Positions 37,184 through 45,507 of a stretch of DNA of 55,927 nt are shown here, piece by piece (the first letter of the stretch is position 1; the number at the start of each line of letters is the position of its first letter). The notes beneath the pieces are model-generated. The model saw only the letters and a program-made list of their open reading frames with translations. It searched no databases and was not told where the DNA came from. Position numbers and translations under genes: made by a program. Source of the stretch: Martinezella miluonensis (GTDB lineage Bacteria; Pseudomonadota; Alphaproteobacteria; Rhizobiales; Rhizobiaceae); the NCBI RefSeq assembly GCF_900094545.1, contig NZ_FMAH01000043.1, forward strand, positions 1 to 55,927, in the 5' to 3' direction.

Positions 37184-38072
37184 CGGCCTGCTCCTCATCG
37201 ACATAGGCTTCGTAAACATTGATCGGATGATCGCTGGGTGCCGCGGTACCGTTGCGGGCGTGCCAGCGCGCAACCTCGGCGGCCGTCGTCAGCCATATGT
37301 CGCCGAAACTGTTGATGTGACTAAGCAGCGCTTCAACGAGCGCGATCCTGCCGGGTGTGCCGGTCCATTCCGGCCGAAGCTGGAGGACGTAGCAGAGACC
37401 GTATTTGCGGTAGGCATCGAATTCGGAGATCCAGTTGCCAAGGACCGCCTCATAGGAGGGGATGCGCCCTTGGCCCTTCGGAAAGGCCGGGGTGAAATTG
37501 AACTGGAAGTAGGGCCGGTCTTCAAGTTCGTTATGAACCGGAATCTCCACCAGCGACGATGCATGGCTATAGGGCAAATCGTCGCCGTTCAGCGATGCCG
37601 ACCAGGAATAGCCTGCTTGGAGAAGCAGATGGTCAAAGTGACGCGGCCAGTTGCCGGCGGGGAGCCGGAAGCCGGAGACTTCATTCGAAGCGATCGCGCC
37701 CAGCGTCTCGCGGCTGTGCCGGAGAAGATCGAGCGCTGCGGGTACCTGCATAGTATCGTAGCGCTCGAAATCCCAGCCATGGCTTTCGATATCATGCCGA
37801 GCCGACACGATATCGCGTAGCAGCGGAGCGTGCTTTTCAGCAACAGCGCCGGGCACGAACCAGCTCGCGGATACGTCGGCATCAGCAAATGCATTACATA
37901 GGCGTTCCACGCCCCGCGCTGCGCCGTATTGCCAGACCGAAAAGCTCTTGTTGCGCCCCGTGAGATCGGGTGCCTGAGCAATCGCATCGCGCCCATCTGC
38001 GAAGATCACCGAGACGATCGCGGCGCATTTCTTGCCCTGTGGCCAGACGGCTCCGGAAGCTATACTGGTCAT
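37173..38072 (-). CDS. Polysaccharide-deacetylase-like (NodB fold) protein, degenerate metal site
   Basis: A 299-residue NodB-fold protein, paralogous to the next gene upstream. Motif 1 reads FADG instead of the usual FDDG, so the catalytic Asp is missing. Motif 2 reads SHGWDF, so the second metal-binding His of H-x-x-x-H is absent. The later R-x-P-x-x-x-W motif (RLPAGNW) is present. A normal metal-dependent deacetylase is therefore unlikely; it could be an inactive partner of the first paralogue. I chose the ATG at 38072, which overlaps the upstream stop by four bases. Confidence 0.82.
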   Translation of the reverse strand: MTSIASGAVWPQGKKCAAIVSVIFADGRDAIAQAPDLTGRNKSFSVWQYGAARGVERLCNAFADADVSASWFVPGAVAEKHAPLLRDIVSARHDIESHGWDFERYDTMQVPAALDLLRHSRETLGAIASNEVSGFRLPAGNWPRHFDHLLLQAGYSWSASLNGDDLPYSHASSLVEIPVHNELEDRPYFQFNFTPAFPKGQGRIPSYEAVLGNWISEFDAYRKYGLCYVLQLRPEWTGTPGRIALVEALLSHINSFGDIWLTTAAEVARWHARNGTAAPSDHPINVYEAYVDEEQAGER

Positions 38073-38941
38073 GCGGCATTCTCCGGATGTTGCGCGATCC
38101 ACCATTTTGCGATTTCGGCGCAATGCGTCGCCCAGACACTGTCGCCATGGGTCGTGATCGTTTTGAAGAGGCCTTCGAGGATCGCAAGCCGGCCGGGCTT
38201 GGCGCAGACCTTCGGATGCAGGATCGTCGTCCAGCAGAGCCCTTCGCGGTGATAGCCTTCGAATTCGGCGCACCAGTTGCGTTGAACATCGGCGTAGCCG
38301 GAAATCCGGTCGAGACCGATCGGGAAATCAGGGTCCTCGCTGTAGGCAAGGGCGGTGTAGTCGTCGATGTCCCAGCGACCTGGAATCTCGACCAGGCCGC
38401 GGCCGCGAGAGGTGGTATGAAAATAGGGCCGGTCGTCACCGCGCATCGAACTGGAGTAGATCACGCCGAACTCGTGCAGCAGTTCGGCCGTCTCTTCGCT
38501 CCAGTCGCCAGAGGGAGTGCGGAAGCCGACCGGCGTCACTCCCATGTGGCTGCGGAAAATCTCACGGGAGCGGCCCATAATGTCGAGCTGCTGCTGTCGG
38601 CTGCAGTCGATGAAGACCTCGTGATAATGGCCGTGATAGGCAATTTCGTGGGCATCCTTGAGGATGCGTTCGCACTGCGACGGCCAATGTTCCACCACCC
38701 ATGTCGGGACGAAGAACGTCGCCTTGAGATCGTAGTCGCGCAGGAGGTCGAGAAGCCGCGGCAGGGCCCGCCAGGGGCCATAGGCGCCTTGGGTGAAATA
38801 ACGCGGATTGGACAGAAGCGATCCGTCGAGCATCGCGTCGCCCGTCGGGCCGTCGACGTCGAAGGCAAGCGCCACCGCCGACTGCCGACCTGCCGGCCAC
38901 AGAGGAGGTTTTGCCGTCCTGGTTGCAGTCTTCGTGATCAT
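38069..38941 (-). CDS. Polysaccharide-deacetylase-like (NodB fold) hydrolase, PuuE/PgdA type
   Basis: A 290-residue metal-dependent amide hydrolase of the NodB fold. The metal and base residues are in FDVDG, HGHYH and RTPSGDWS. FDVDG and the arrangement of the later motifs resemble PuuE allantoinase and Helicobacter PgdA rather than secreted chitin deacetylases. There is no signal peptide, so it works in the cytoplasm, probably opening or removing an amide or acyl group from a small imported molecule. I chose the ATG at 38941. It lies between the amino-acid-binding protein gene and the degenerate paralogue in one operon. Confidence 0.85.
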   Translation of the reverse strand: MITKTATRTAKPPLWPAGRQSAVALAFDVDGPTGDAMLDGSLLSNPRYFTQGAYGPWRALPRLLDLLRDYDLKATFFVPTWVVEHWPSQCERILKDAHEIAYHGHYHEVFIDCSRQQQLDIMGRSREIFRSHMGVTPVGFRTPSGDWSEETAELLHEFGVIYSSSMRGDDRPYFHTTSRGRGLVEIPGRWDIDDYTALAYSEDPDFPIGLDRISGYADVQRNWCAEFEGYHREGLCWTTILHPKVCAKPGRLAILEGLFKTITTHGDSVWATHCAEIAKWWIAQHPENAA

Positions 38942-39036
38942 GGAACTCTGTATGCGTCTTGAGATGTGTTTAGGGCGCAATCACCCGTCCGCGAGTGCTT
39001 GCACACCTCGGCTGAATGTTGCTTCCATTGTGTAGG

Positions 39037-39063
39037 GAAGCGCCGCTCTTGAGGCGGCGCTTC
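39037..39063 (-). terminator. Stem-loop behind the amino-acid-binding-protein gene
   Basis: GAAGCGCCGC (39037-39046) pairs perfectly with GCGGCGCTTC (39054-39063) around a seven-base loop, starting 10 bases after the stop. No T run follows on the minus strand, so it is likely a partial terminator or mRNA stabiliser within the operon. Confidence 0.6.
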
Positions 39064-39072
39064 TTATAGAGG

Positions 39073-39903
39073 TTACTTGACGCCGTTCACGACGGCCTTC
39101 GGAACGGCATTGTGAACGAGACCCCACTTCTTGAGGATCTGATCATAGGTGCCGTCCTTGATGAGAGCGTCGAGTGCTCCGGCAACTGCATCGCGAAGTG
39201 CCGTGTTGTCCTTCTTGAAGGCCATGCCGAACGTGTCGTTGCTGAGCAGGGGATCGCCGACCAGCTTGTAAGTGTCTGGCTCGACATGCATTTGATAGGC
39301 AATCGTCTCGATGCCCTGTACGACAGCATCATAGCGGCCCTGTTTCATCCCGAGACGGGCAGCGTTCGAATCTGCTGTTCCCTCGAACTTGATGGCTGGC
39401 TTGCTCTTCGCCTGGCAATTGGCCGCGCTCCAATCCTTGACGTTATCGCCGAAGGACGTGCTGCGGCTTCCCGCGACCGTCTTGCCGCAAAGGTCGCTCG
39501 CCTGCTTGTAGGTGTCAGCATTGGCTTTGACAGTAAACAGGATCGGGCCGCTGGTAATGTAGTCGACGAAGTCCATGCTTGCTTGACGTTTCACATTGTC
39601 GCTCATGCCGGAAATGATCATATCGGCACGGCCGGTCTGGAGACCGCTCTGCAGCTCCTGGAAAGCCGAGGTGACCAAGACGGTCGTCAGATTGAGCTTC
39701 TTGGCGATCGCATTTGCCAGATCGACGTCAAAGCCGTCGATGGTGCCGCTGTCCGGATTGACGAATTCCATCGGCGGATAGATCGGGTTCGTCAGGATGC
39801 GCAGCTCGCCGTCCTTGAGCAGGTTCAGGTTGGAATCCGCCGAGGCGGCGGTCGCAGCGAGAGACAGCAGGGCCGCCGAAACGGCGAGACGAATGGGCTT
39901 CAT
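39073..39903 (-). CDS. Polar-amino-acid-type periplasmic binding protein (family 3)
   Basis: A 276-residue family-3 binding protein with a Sec signal ending at Ala-Ser-Ala near residue 22. The mature part begins LKDGELRILTNPIYPPMEFVNPDSG, followed by GFDVDLANAIAKKL, ELQSGLQTGRADMIISGMS and a C-terminal ILKKWGL. It belongs to the HisJ/GlnH group that binds amino acids and opines. It lies 38 bases downstream of the ATPase gene. Given the lyase and MmgE/PrpD genes in the same operon, an acidic N-substituted amino acid is a plausible ligand. Confidence 0.92.
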   Translation of the reverse strand: MKPIRLAVSAALLSLAATAASADSNLNLLKDGELRILTNPIYPPMEFVNPDSGTIDGFDVDLANAIAKKLNLTTVLVTSAFQELQSGLQTGRADMIISGMSDNVKRQASMDFVDYITSGPILFTVKANADTYKQASDLCGKTVAGSRSTSFGDNVKDWSAANCQAKSKPAIKFEGTADSNAARLGMKQGRYDAVVQGIETIAYQMHVEPDTYKLVGDPLLSNDTFGMAFKKDNTALRDAVAGALDALIKDGTYDQILKKWGLVHNAVPKAVVNGVK

Positions 39904-39941
39904 GAAATTCTCCTCTGATGATCGTTCTTCAGGTTTTGTTG

Positions 39942-40703
39942 TTAAAGCACCGCAGAGATGAAGTTCTTCACTCTGGGATTCCTGGGGTTTTCCAATATGT
40001 CGCTGGCCGTCCCGGTCTCGACGATCATGCCGGCGTCCATGAAGACGACACGATCCGCGACCTCGCGGCAGAAGCCGATCTCATGCGTGACGACGATCAT
40101 CGTCGTCCCGGAAGCGGCAAGCTCCTTCATCACACCAAGGACTTCGCCCACAAGTTCGGGATCAAGGGCCGAAGTGGGCTCATCGAACAACATGGCTTTT
40201 GGCTTCATTGCGAGCGCGCGAGCGATCGCAATGCGCTGCTGCTGGCCGCCGGAAAGTTCGCCCGGATAGGCGCCGGCCTTGTCGGCCAGTCCAACACGTT
40301 GAAGAAGCGCGCGCGCCTCGGCGATGCACTCCTGCCGCGGCCTTCTCTGCACGCCGACCGGGCCTTCGATGATGTTTTGCAAGACGGTGCGATGCGGGAA
40401 GAGATGGAACTTCTGGAAGACCATGCCGACGGCTTGGCGCTGGCGGGCGATCTCGCGATCCGGCAGCGGAAACAGCCGGTTGCCGTCGCGGCGGTAGCCC
40501 GCGATTTCATCCTCGACCGTGACATAGCCGGCATCGATCTGTTCGAGCTGGTTGATGCAGCGCAGGAAGGTGCTCTTGCCCGAACCGGAAGGGCCGATGA
40601 TGCAGACGACCTCGCCCTTCCTGATCTCGAAATTAATGTCCTTCAGGACGTGAAAGGTGCCGAAATACTTCTGCAGCCCATGTGCCTTGATGATCGCGTC
40701 CAT
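39942..40703 (-). CDS. Polar amino-acid importer ATPase (GlnQ type)
   Basis: A 253-residue ATPase with Walker A GPSGSGKST near residue 34, signature LSGGQQQR, Walker B AMLFDEPTSALD and VVTHEI with the His switch. It carries the GlnQ-type SALDPELVGEVLGVM segment. Its start overlaps the permease stop by four bases. It drives import together with the permease and binding protein of this operon. Confidence 0.94.
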   Translation of the reverse strand: MDAIIKAHGLQKYFGTFHVLKDINFEIRKGEVVCIIGPSGSGKSTFLRCINQLEQIDAGYVTVEDEIAGYRRDGNRLFPLPDREIARQRQAVGMVFQKFHLFPHRTVLQNIIEGPVGVQRRPRQECIAEARALLQRVGLADKAGAYPGELSGGQQQRIAIARALAMKPKAMLFDEPTSALDPELVGEVLGVMKELAASGTTMIVVTHEIGFCREVADRVVFMDAGMIVETGTASDILENPRNPRVKNFISAVL

Positions 40704-41590
40704 CAGCCAGCCTCCCCGACCAGAGCCTGATGGGTCGCATGCTGTGCGCCGGCATCACGCCGCCCCCAGCCCTTGGAGAAATGCCGTTCGATGTAGATCT
40801 GCGCGATGCTCAGGATGGTGACGGCGACCATGTACCAGATAGCGGCAACGATCAGCAGCTCGATGACGCGCGAGTTAACGTAGTAGATGTCTTCGACGCT
40901 CCTCAGCACCTCGGAATACTGGATGACGCTTGCGAGCGACGTCAGCTTGACCATGCCGATGGTCTCGTTGCCGATCGGCGGAACGATGACGCGCATGGCC
41001 TGGGGCAGGACGATCTTCAGCGTTGCCCGCAGCTTCGTCATGCCGATCGACTGGGCGGCTTCCATCTGGCCCTTGTCGATCGACAGGAGACCGGCACGCA
41101 CCACTTCGGCGGTATAGGCACCCTGCTGGATTCCCAGACCGAGAAGTGCGGCAACGAATGGTGTCATCACATCGACGGTGCGCACCGAGAGCAGCCCCGG
41201 AATACCTATCCTCGGGAAAATCAGGGCGAGGTTGAACCACAAGAGCAGCTGCAGAAGGGCCGGTGTGCCGCGGAAGAGCCAGACATATCCGATGGAAATA
41301 TTGCGCAGAACCGGATTGTCCGACATGCGCATGATGGCTGCGATAACGCCAAGAACGATACCGACGACCATGGCACAGAACGTCATAATGATCGTGTTGG
41401 AAACACCCGACAAAATGGATTTGGAGAAGAGATTCTCCGAAACATATTGCCAGGCGATGTCGCCTTGCCAGAAGGCCCTCGCCAGCAGCAAAAGCAGCAC
41501 GATGCATATGGCAGCCATGATTTTGTTGCCAATTTTTCGTGGCCGCACAATTTGGAGCTTATCAAGGTCAAGGAGAGCTGAGTTATTCAC
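40703..41590 (-). CDS. Polar amino-acid importer permease (HisM/GlnP type)
   Basis: A 295-residue inner-membrane permease. After a cytoplasmic N-terminus and a first helix (IMAAICIVLLLLLARAFW), the family core shows TIIMTFCAMVVGIVLGVIAA, LFRGTPALLQLLLWF and the ATPase-docking loop EAAQSIGMTKLRATLKIVLPQA. The permease appears to be single in this operon, so it probably works as a homodimer. I chose the GTG at 41590, preceded by AGGGAAC; the longer frame from 41761 would run through the operator palindrome and has no family-like sequence there. Confidence 0.9.
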   Translation of the reverse strand: MNNSALLDLDKLQIVRPRKIGNKIMAAICIVLLLLLARAFWQGDIAWQYVSENLFSKSILSGVSNTIIMTFCAMVVGIVLGVIAAIMRMSDNPVLRNISIGYVWLFRGTPALLQLLLWFNLALIFPRIGIPGLLSVRTVDVMTPFVAALLGLGIQQGAYTAEVVRAGLLSIDKGQMEAAQSIGMTKLRATLKIVLPQAMRVIVPPIGNETIGMVKLTSLASVIQYSEVLRSVEDIYYVNSRVIELLIVAAIWYMVAVTILSIAQIYIERHFSKGWGRRDAGAQHATHQALVGEAG

Positions 41591-41687
41591 GAAGTTGTTC
41601 CCTGGTATCGAATTTGAGTTCGATCTTTTAATTTGGAGGGAGCTTACGCCGCGTTCAGATTTATCCGCAAACGACATTTGGACATGG

Positions 41688-41712
41688 AATTTATGCGATG
41701 TTTGCATAAATT
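41688..41712. promoter_or_regulatory. Perfect 25-base palindromic operator of the amino-acid importer operon
   Basis: AATTTATGC (41688-41696) and GCATAAATT (41704-41712) are exact inverted repeats around GATGTTT, about 100 bases upstream of the permease start. The spacing suits a dimeric regulator such as the LysR protein encoded at the far end of the operon. The rest of the gap 41591-41988 holds no gene, only this site and the terminator at 41917. Confidence 0.7.
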
Positions 41713-41916
41713 GATGTCGAGGTGCCGATGTGATGTCAGCCTTGCGATTTGAAGTTGTCACGCCCTTGTGGGCTCGAGAACGAGCTGCGGCTCCTATTGA
41801 ACTCCGCTAGCTGTCCGCAGAGAGATTGATCCGTATTCTCTCCTACTCTCGTGCCGCGAGAACAGCGCCACGCGAGCGCACCGCCTCCTATCCGCCACGG
41901 CGCAAAAACGACATCA

Positions 41917-41953
41917 GGAGCCCTCCATATCCCGTCGAGATATGGAGGGCTCC
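41917..41953 (-). terminator. Strong terminator of the apiose importer operon
   Basis: A perfect 14-base stem (GGAGCCCTCCATAT, 41917-41930, with its complement at 41940-41953) with a nine-base loop. On the minus strand a TTTTT run follows after eight bases. It lies 36 bases after the ATPase stop. Confidence 0.85.
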
Positions 41954-41988
41954 GATTTGTTCATTGCGGCCTTGCCTTCTAGGCCGGG

Positions 41989-43059
41989 CTAGGCGTCCAG
42001 ACGCTGATGGGTCCGCTGGTCGAAGAAGTGAGCCTTGGGGGTTTTGAAGGAAAGCTTTACGCGCTGGTCGGGAACAAGCTCGACACGGTCGCGGACGACC
42101 CATGTTAGTTCCCTGCCTTCGACCTCAATGGCCACATGGGTTTCCGAACCGGTTGGCTCGATCACTTTCACGACTGCGTCGACGCCATCCTCGTCGCCGA
42201 GCGCTATGTCCTCCGGCCGGATTCCGAGCATCAAAGGCCTGCCCTCCGACGCGCTTGGCGCTCGCGAAAGCTTTATCCGCGAGCCGCCTGGCAAGCTCAA
42301 TGCTGGACCACCGGCGTCCTGTAGAGATCCCTCGAGGAAGTTCATCGCTGGCGATCCCAGGAAGCCTGCAACAAACGCGTTCTTGGGCCGGTCGTATAGT
42401 TCGAGAGGGCTACCGATCTGTTCCACTCGACCGCCCTGCAGCACGACGATCTTGTCAGCCATGGTCATGGCCTCGATCTGATCGTGGGTGACATAGACGA
42501 TCGTGGTCTTCAGCCGCTGATGCAGCGCCTTGATCTCAGCTCTCATCTTGACGCGTAGCTTGGCATCGAGGTTCGACAGAGGCTCGTCAAAGAGAAATAC
42601 TTTCGGATCTCGAACGATGGCTCGGCCCATCGCGACACGCTGCCGCTGGCCGCCGGATAGCTGTGCGGGTTTCCGTCCCAGCAGAGGCTGCAGGCCCAGG
42701 ATGGATGCAGCCTCGCCGACTTTCCTGTCGATTTCCGGCCGCTTCACTCCGGCAAGCTCCAGGGCGAAGCCCATGTTCTGAGCAACCGTCATCTGCGGAT
42801 AGAGCGCATAGTTCTGGAAGACCATCGCGATGTCGCGATCCTTCGGCTGGAGGTTGTTCACGACCCTGCCGTCGATGCTGATCTGGCCAGCGGATATTTC
42901 CTCAAGGCCGGCAATCATTCGCAACAAGGTGGACTTGCCGCAGCCGGAGGGGCCGACAAGAATGACGAACTCGCCGTCGGCGATATCGACATCGACGCCG
43001 TGGATGATGTCGACCGAGCCGAAGGACTTCTTGACGTTCTTGATGTTCAATCCAGACAT
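41989..43059 (-). CDS. Sugar ABC importer ATPase, MalK/UgpC type (apiose module)
   Basis: A 356-residue ATPase with Walker A GPSGCGKST near residue 38, signature LSGGQRQR, Walker B VFLFDEPLSNLD and YVTHDQ. A C-terminal regulatory OB domain of about 115 residues follows, ending FKTPKAHFFD. It is the last gene of the apiose importer operon, 15 bases after the glycosidase gene, with GAGGAG upstream of the ATG. It powers the two CUT1 permeases encoded above it. Confidence 0.95.
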   Translation of the reverse strand: MSGLNIKNVKKSFGSVDIIHGVDVDIADGEFVILVGPSGCGKSTLLRMIAGLEEISAGQISIDGRVVNNLQPKDRDIAMVFQNYALYPQMTVAQNMGFALELAGVKRPEIDRKVGEAASILGLQPLLGRKPAQLSGGQRQRVAMGRAIVRDPKVFLFDEPLSNLDAKLRVKMRAEIKALHQRLKTTIVYVTHDQIEAMTMADKIVVLQGGRVEQIGSPLELYDRPKNAFVAGFLGSPAMNFLEGSLQDAGGPALSLPGGSRIKLSRAPSASEGRPLMLGIRPEDIALGDEDGVDAVVKVIEPTGSETHVAIEVEGRELTWVVRDRVELVPDQRVKLSFKTPKAHFFDQRTHQRLDA

Positions 43060-43074
43060 TTCAACTCCTCTAGA

Positions 43075-44595
43075 CTAGCGCTGTCTGCGGACCCGTAGAG
43101 CCTGATGCGGCTTGCGTGGAATGACCACGCCGAACGCCGCATCCGGCTTTCCGCCGCGCGTTACCGCACCATGACGCACGGGATGGGTAACCGGAGCCTT
43201 GACCCTCTCGGCGGGAGTGATGGCCATTTCCCAGGTGTCGATGATGTCGACGTCATAATTATCGTCGTCCATTGGCAGGCCAGACGACCAAATAATCGGC
43301 TGATGCTCGCCGAAGTAAATCAGCCGGAAGTCGCCATCCCCGTCCCGTGCCCCCGAGACGCGCGACCATGGCCATTGGGTGACCGGGCCGATCGGATCCA
43401 GGCCGTTCTTGACGTCCGCATCGAGAAGACCACGGAGGAAGCCGATCCGCTTCCAGGCTTCGCCGTGAAGTTCGCCACCCTTCGCCCACCAGATCAGGTC
43501 CTTAGGGTGGGAGTAGGTTTCGCCGTGGCCGATGTAGCCACCGCGGGTGACCGTGATCCAATAGCGGTGGACCAGTTCTTGCGCACTCAGATTACCCCAG
43601 GACTCCAGAATGTCTCCTTCGTACTCAGGTTCGTCATTTACAACGGGCTTGCCATAGGTCTCACGCCATTCCTGGGTGCGCTTGACGTCGGGATTCTGGA
43701 TGCAGGTGTGGGTCACCCACGGCTTGCGGTGGTCGTAGTTCGAGTTGACGTCACCATTGTGGATCGATCTCAGGTGCTGGTACGGATCATTCTCCTCGAG
43801 GATGTGGAAATAGCGATCCCACTGCGTCATGGGCTTCGTGTCGATCAGGAAGTCGTATTCATTGGCAAGCGACCACCAGACGTTTCGATAGGCCGACAGA
43901 CGGGCTGCGAGATAGGCGACATAGCGATAGTCCTGCTCCGCAGACATGTCGGCATAGCCCCACCGGTCATACGGATGAAACATGATGATGTCGGCTTCGA
44001 TCCCAAGGGTGCACAATGCAGCGACTTGCTGTTCGAAATGCTGGAAGAGGACCGGGTTCGGCCGATCGAAGTCTTCCTTGCCGTCGGCACTCTTTTCGAA
44101 GCAGGCGTAAAGCGGCTCGTTCACATTGTACGGGTAGTCTTTCGGGAAGACGCCCATTCGGATCTTGTTGAAGCGCGTTTTCGCCAGCGTCTCCAGTGTC
44201 TGCTTCTGCATGTCGAGCGGCTGATGTGTCCAGGCGTAGCAGGTCGTCCCAAAGGAGAAGAACGGCGTTCCGTCGGCGTAGGCGAAGTGAAACTTGTTGC
44301 GCACGCGAACCGGCCCACGATTGCCGGAGGAGGGTGCCGTTGCCACCACAGAGCCAGTCTTGCCATCCAGTGCTTCTGTCGCGGAGCGCGTTCGGAAAGT
44401 CCATTCGCCTTCAACGTCAGGCATGAACCGTACACGGTATGTCCCGTTGCCGTCGTAAAAGCCCGGAACGCAGACCTCCCGGCTCTTGTGGGTGAACACG
44501 GCATCGAACGCCACGTCGAGATAGGGATTTCCGTGCGAAGGCCCTTGGAAGGAGGCCTCGAACATGCCCCATTTTTCGACAGCTGCATTAGACAT
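43075..44595 (-). CDS. DUF5060/DUF4038 glycosidase, apiosidase-like (GH140-related)
   Basis: A 506-residue enzyme with an N-terminal DUF5060 beta domain (about 5-75), a DUF4038-type (beta/alpha)8 barrel (about 95-410) and a C-terminal beta part. The candidate acid/base is Glu246 in SLANEYDF and the nucleophile Glu322 in VVNDEPEYEG. DUF4038 proteins include the GH140 apiosidase of rhamnogalacturonan II degradation. No signal peptide is present, so it acts in the cytoplasm on an imported glycoside. Its place between the permease and ATPase genes of an apiose regulon argues for release of D-apiose from a small apiosyl glycoside. Start ATG has GAGGAG eight bases upstream. Confidence 0.85.
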   Translation of the reverse strand: MSNAAVEKWGMFEASFQGPSHGNPYLDVAFDAVFTHKSREVCVPGFYDGNGTYRVRFMPDVEGEWTFRTRSATEALDGKTGSVVATAPSSGNRGPVRVRNKFHFAYADGTPFFSFGTTCYAWTHQPLDMQKQTLETLAKTRFNKIRMGVFPKDYPYNVNEPLYACFEKSADGKEDFDRPNPVLFQHFEQQVAALCTLGIEADIIMFHPYDRWGYADMSAEQDYRYVAYLAARLSAYRNVWWSLANEYDFLIDTKPMTQWDRYFHILEENDPYQHLRSIHNGDVNSNYDHRKPWVTHTCIQNPDVKRTQEWRETYGKPVVNDEPEYEGDILESWGNLSAQELVHRYWITVTRGGYIGHGETYSHPKDLIWWAKGGELHGEAWKRIGFLRGLLDADVKNGLDPIGPVTQWPWSRVSGARDGDGDFRLIYFGEHQPIIWSSGLPMDDDNYDVDIIDTWEMAITPAERVKAPVTHPVRHGAVTRGGKPDAAFGVVIPRKPHQALRVRRQR

Positions 44596-44625
44596 TGAAT
44601 TCTCCTCGTAGAAATTCTTCTGGCC

Positions 44626-45507
44626 TTAGCCTTTGACCGCGCCGGAGGTGAGGCCGGACACGAAGTAGCGCTGGAACATCAGGTAGACGATGGTGGCCGG
44701 CAGGACCGTCATGACGATCGCGGCATTGAGCTGGCCGTAATTGCTTGAGAACTGCCCCTGGAACGACATGAGACCCAGCGGCAGCGTCCACATGTGCTGG
44801 TCTTGCAGCAGCACCAGCGCCATGGCGAACTCGTTCCAGGTCGAGACGAAGTCGAGAATGAGCAGAGCCGCAAGAACCGGAAGGCAGACGGGCAGGAAGA
44901 TCCGGCGAAAAATCGTGAAGTGCGTTGCGCCGTCGATCAGCGCTGCTTCCGACAGTTCCTTCGGAATTCCCTTGAAGAACCCATGCAGGATGAAGACCTG
45001 GTAGGGGACGCCGAAGGCGATGTAGGGAAGGATGACCCCCGGATAGGTGTCGATCAGCCCGAACGAATTCACCAAAGTGAACAATGGAGCGAGCATGACC
45101 TGGAAGGGGATCATGGTTCCGAAAACGACGAGCAGAAGCAGTAGCTTGCTGATCCTCAATCTGATCTTGGCGAGCGCATAGGCTGCCATGGCCGAGAGCA
45201 TCAGGCCGAGCGGCACTTTGATAACCGTGATGATGACGCTGTTGAGGAAGGAATTCGCAAAGTTACCGCGGCTCCAGGCGCCGCTATAGTTGTCGATGGC
45301 GAGTTCGGTCGGCGGCATGAATGCTCCCGTGCCGGTGATGGCAGCCGGCGTCTTCAGCGACGTGAACACGATGAAGACGAAGGGCGCGACCCAGATCAGG
45401 GCGACCAGCACGAGCGTGATCCACAATGCGATGAGTACGGGGTCACGCTTTGCGGATGAGGCTTGCGTGTCCGCGTGGGCGATGGTTTCGGTTTGAATGG
45501 CTGTCAC
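44626..45507 (-). CDS. CUT1 sugar permease, MalG type (apiose module)
   Basis: A 293-residue permease with six helices. The coupling loop reads ELSEAALIDGATHFTIFRRIFLP and the C-terminus ends GLTSGAVKG, usual for MalG. I chose the GTG at 45507, which overlaps the stop of the MalF-type gene by four bases (GTGA). The longer frame from 45642 lies inside that gene. It forms the importer channel with its partner. Confidence 0.93.
   Translation of the reverse strand: MTAIQTETIAHADTQASSAKRDPVLIALWITLVLVALIWVAPFVFIVFTSLKTPAAITGTGAFMPPTELAIDNYSGAWSRGNFANSFLNSVIITVIKVPLGLMLSAMAAYALAKIRLRISKLLLLLVVFGTMIPFQVMLAPLFTLVNSFGLIDTYPGVILPYIAFGVPYQVFILHGFFKGIPKELSEAALIDGATHFTIFRRIFLPVCLPVLAALLILDFVSTWNEFAMALVLLQDQHMWTLPLGLMSFQGQFSSNYGQLNAAIVMTVLPATIVYLMFQRYFVSGLTSGAVKG

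Noticed and set aside
43105..44598. A 497-codon open frame on the plus strand opposite the glycosidase gene
   Set aside because: It mirrors a gene with clear family motifs and is a by-product of high-GC codon use; it shows no domain or start signal.
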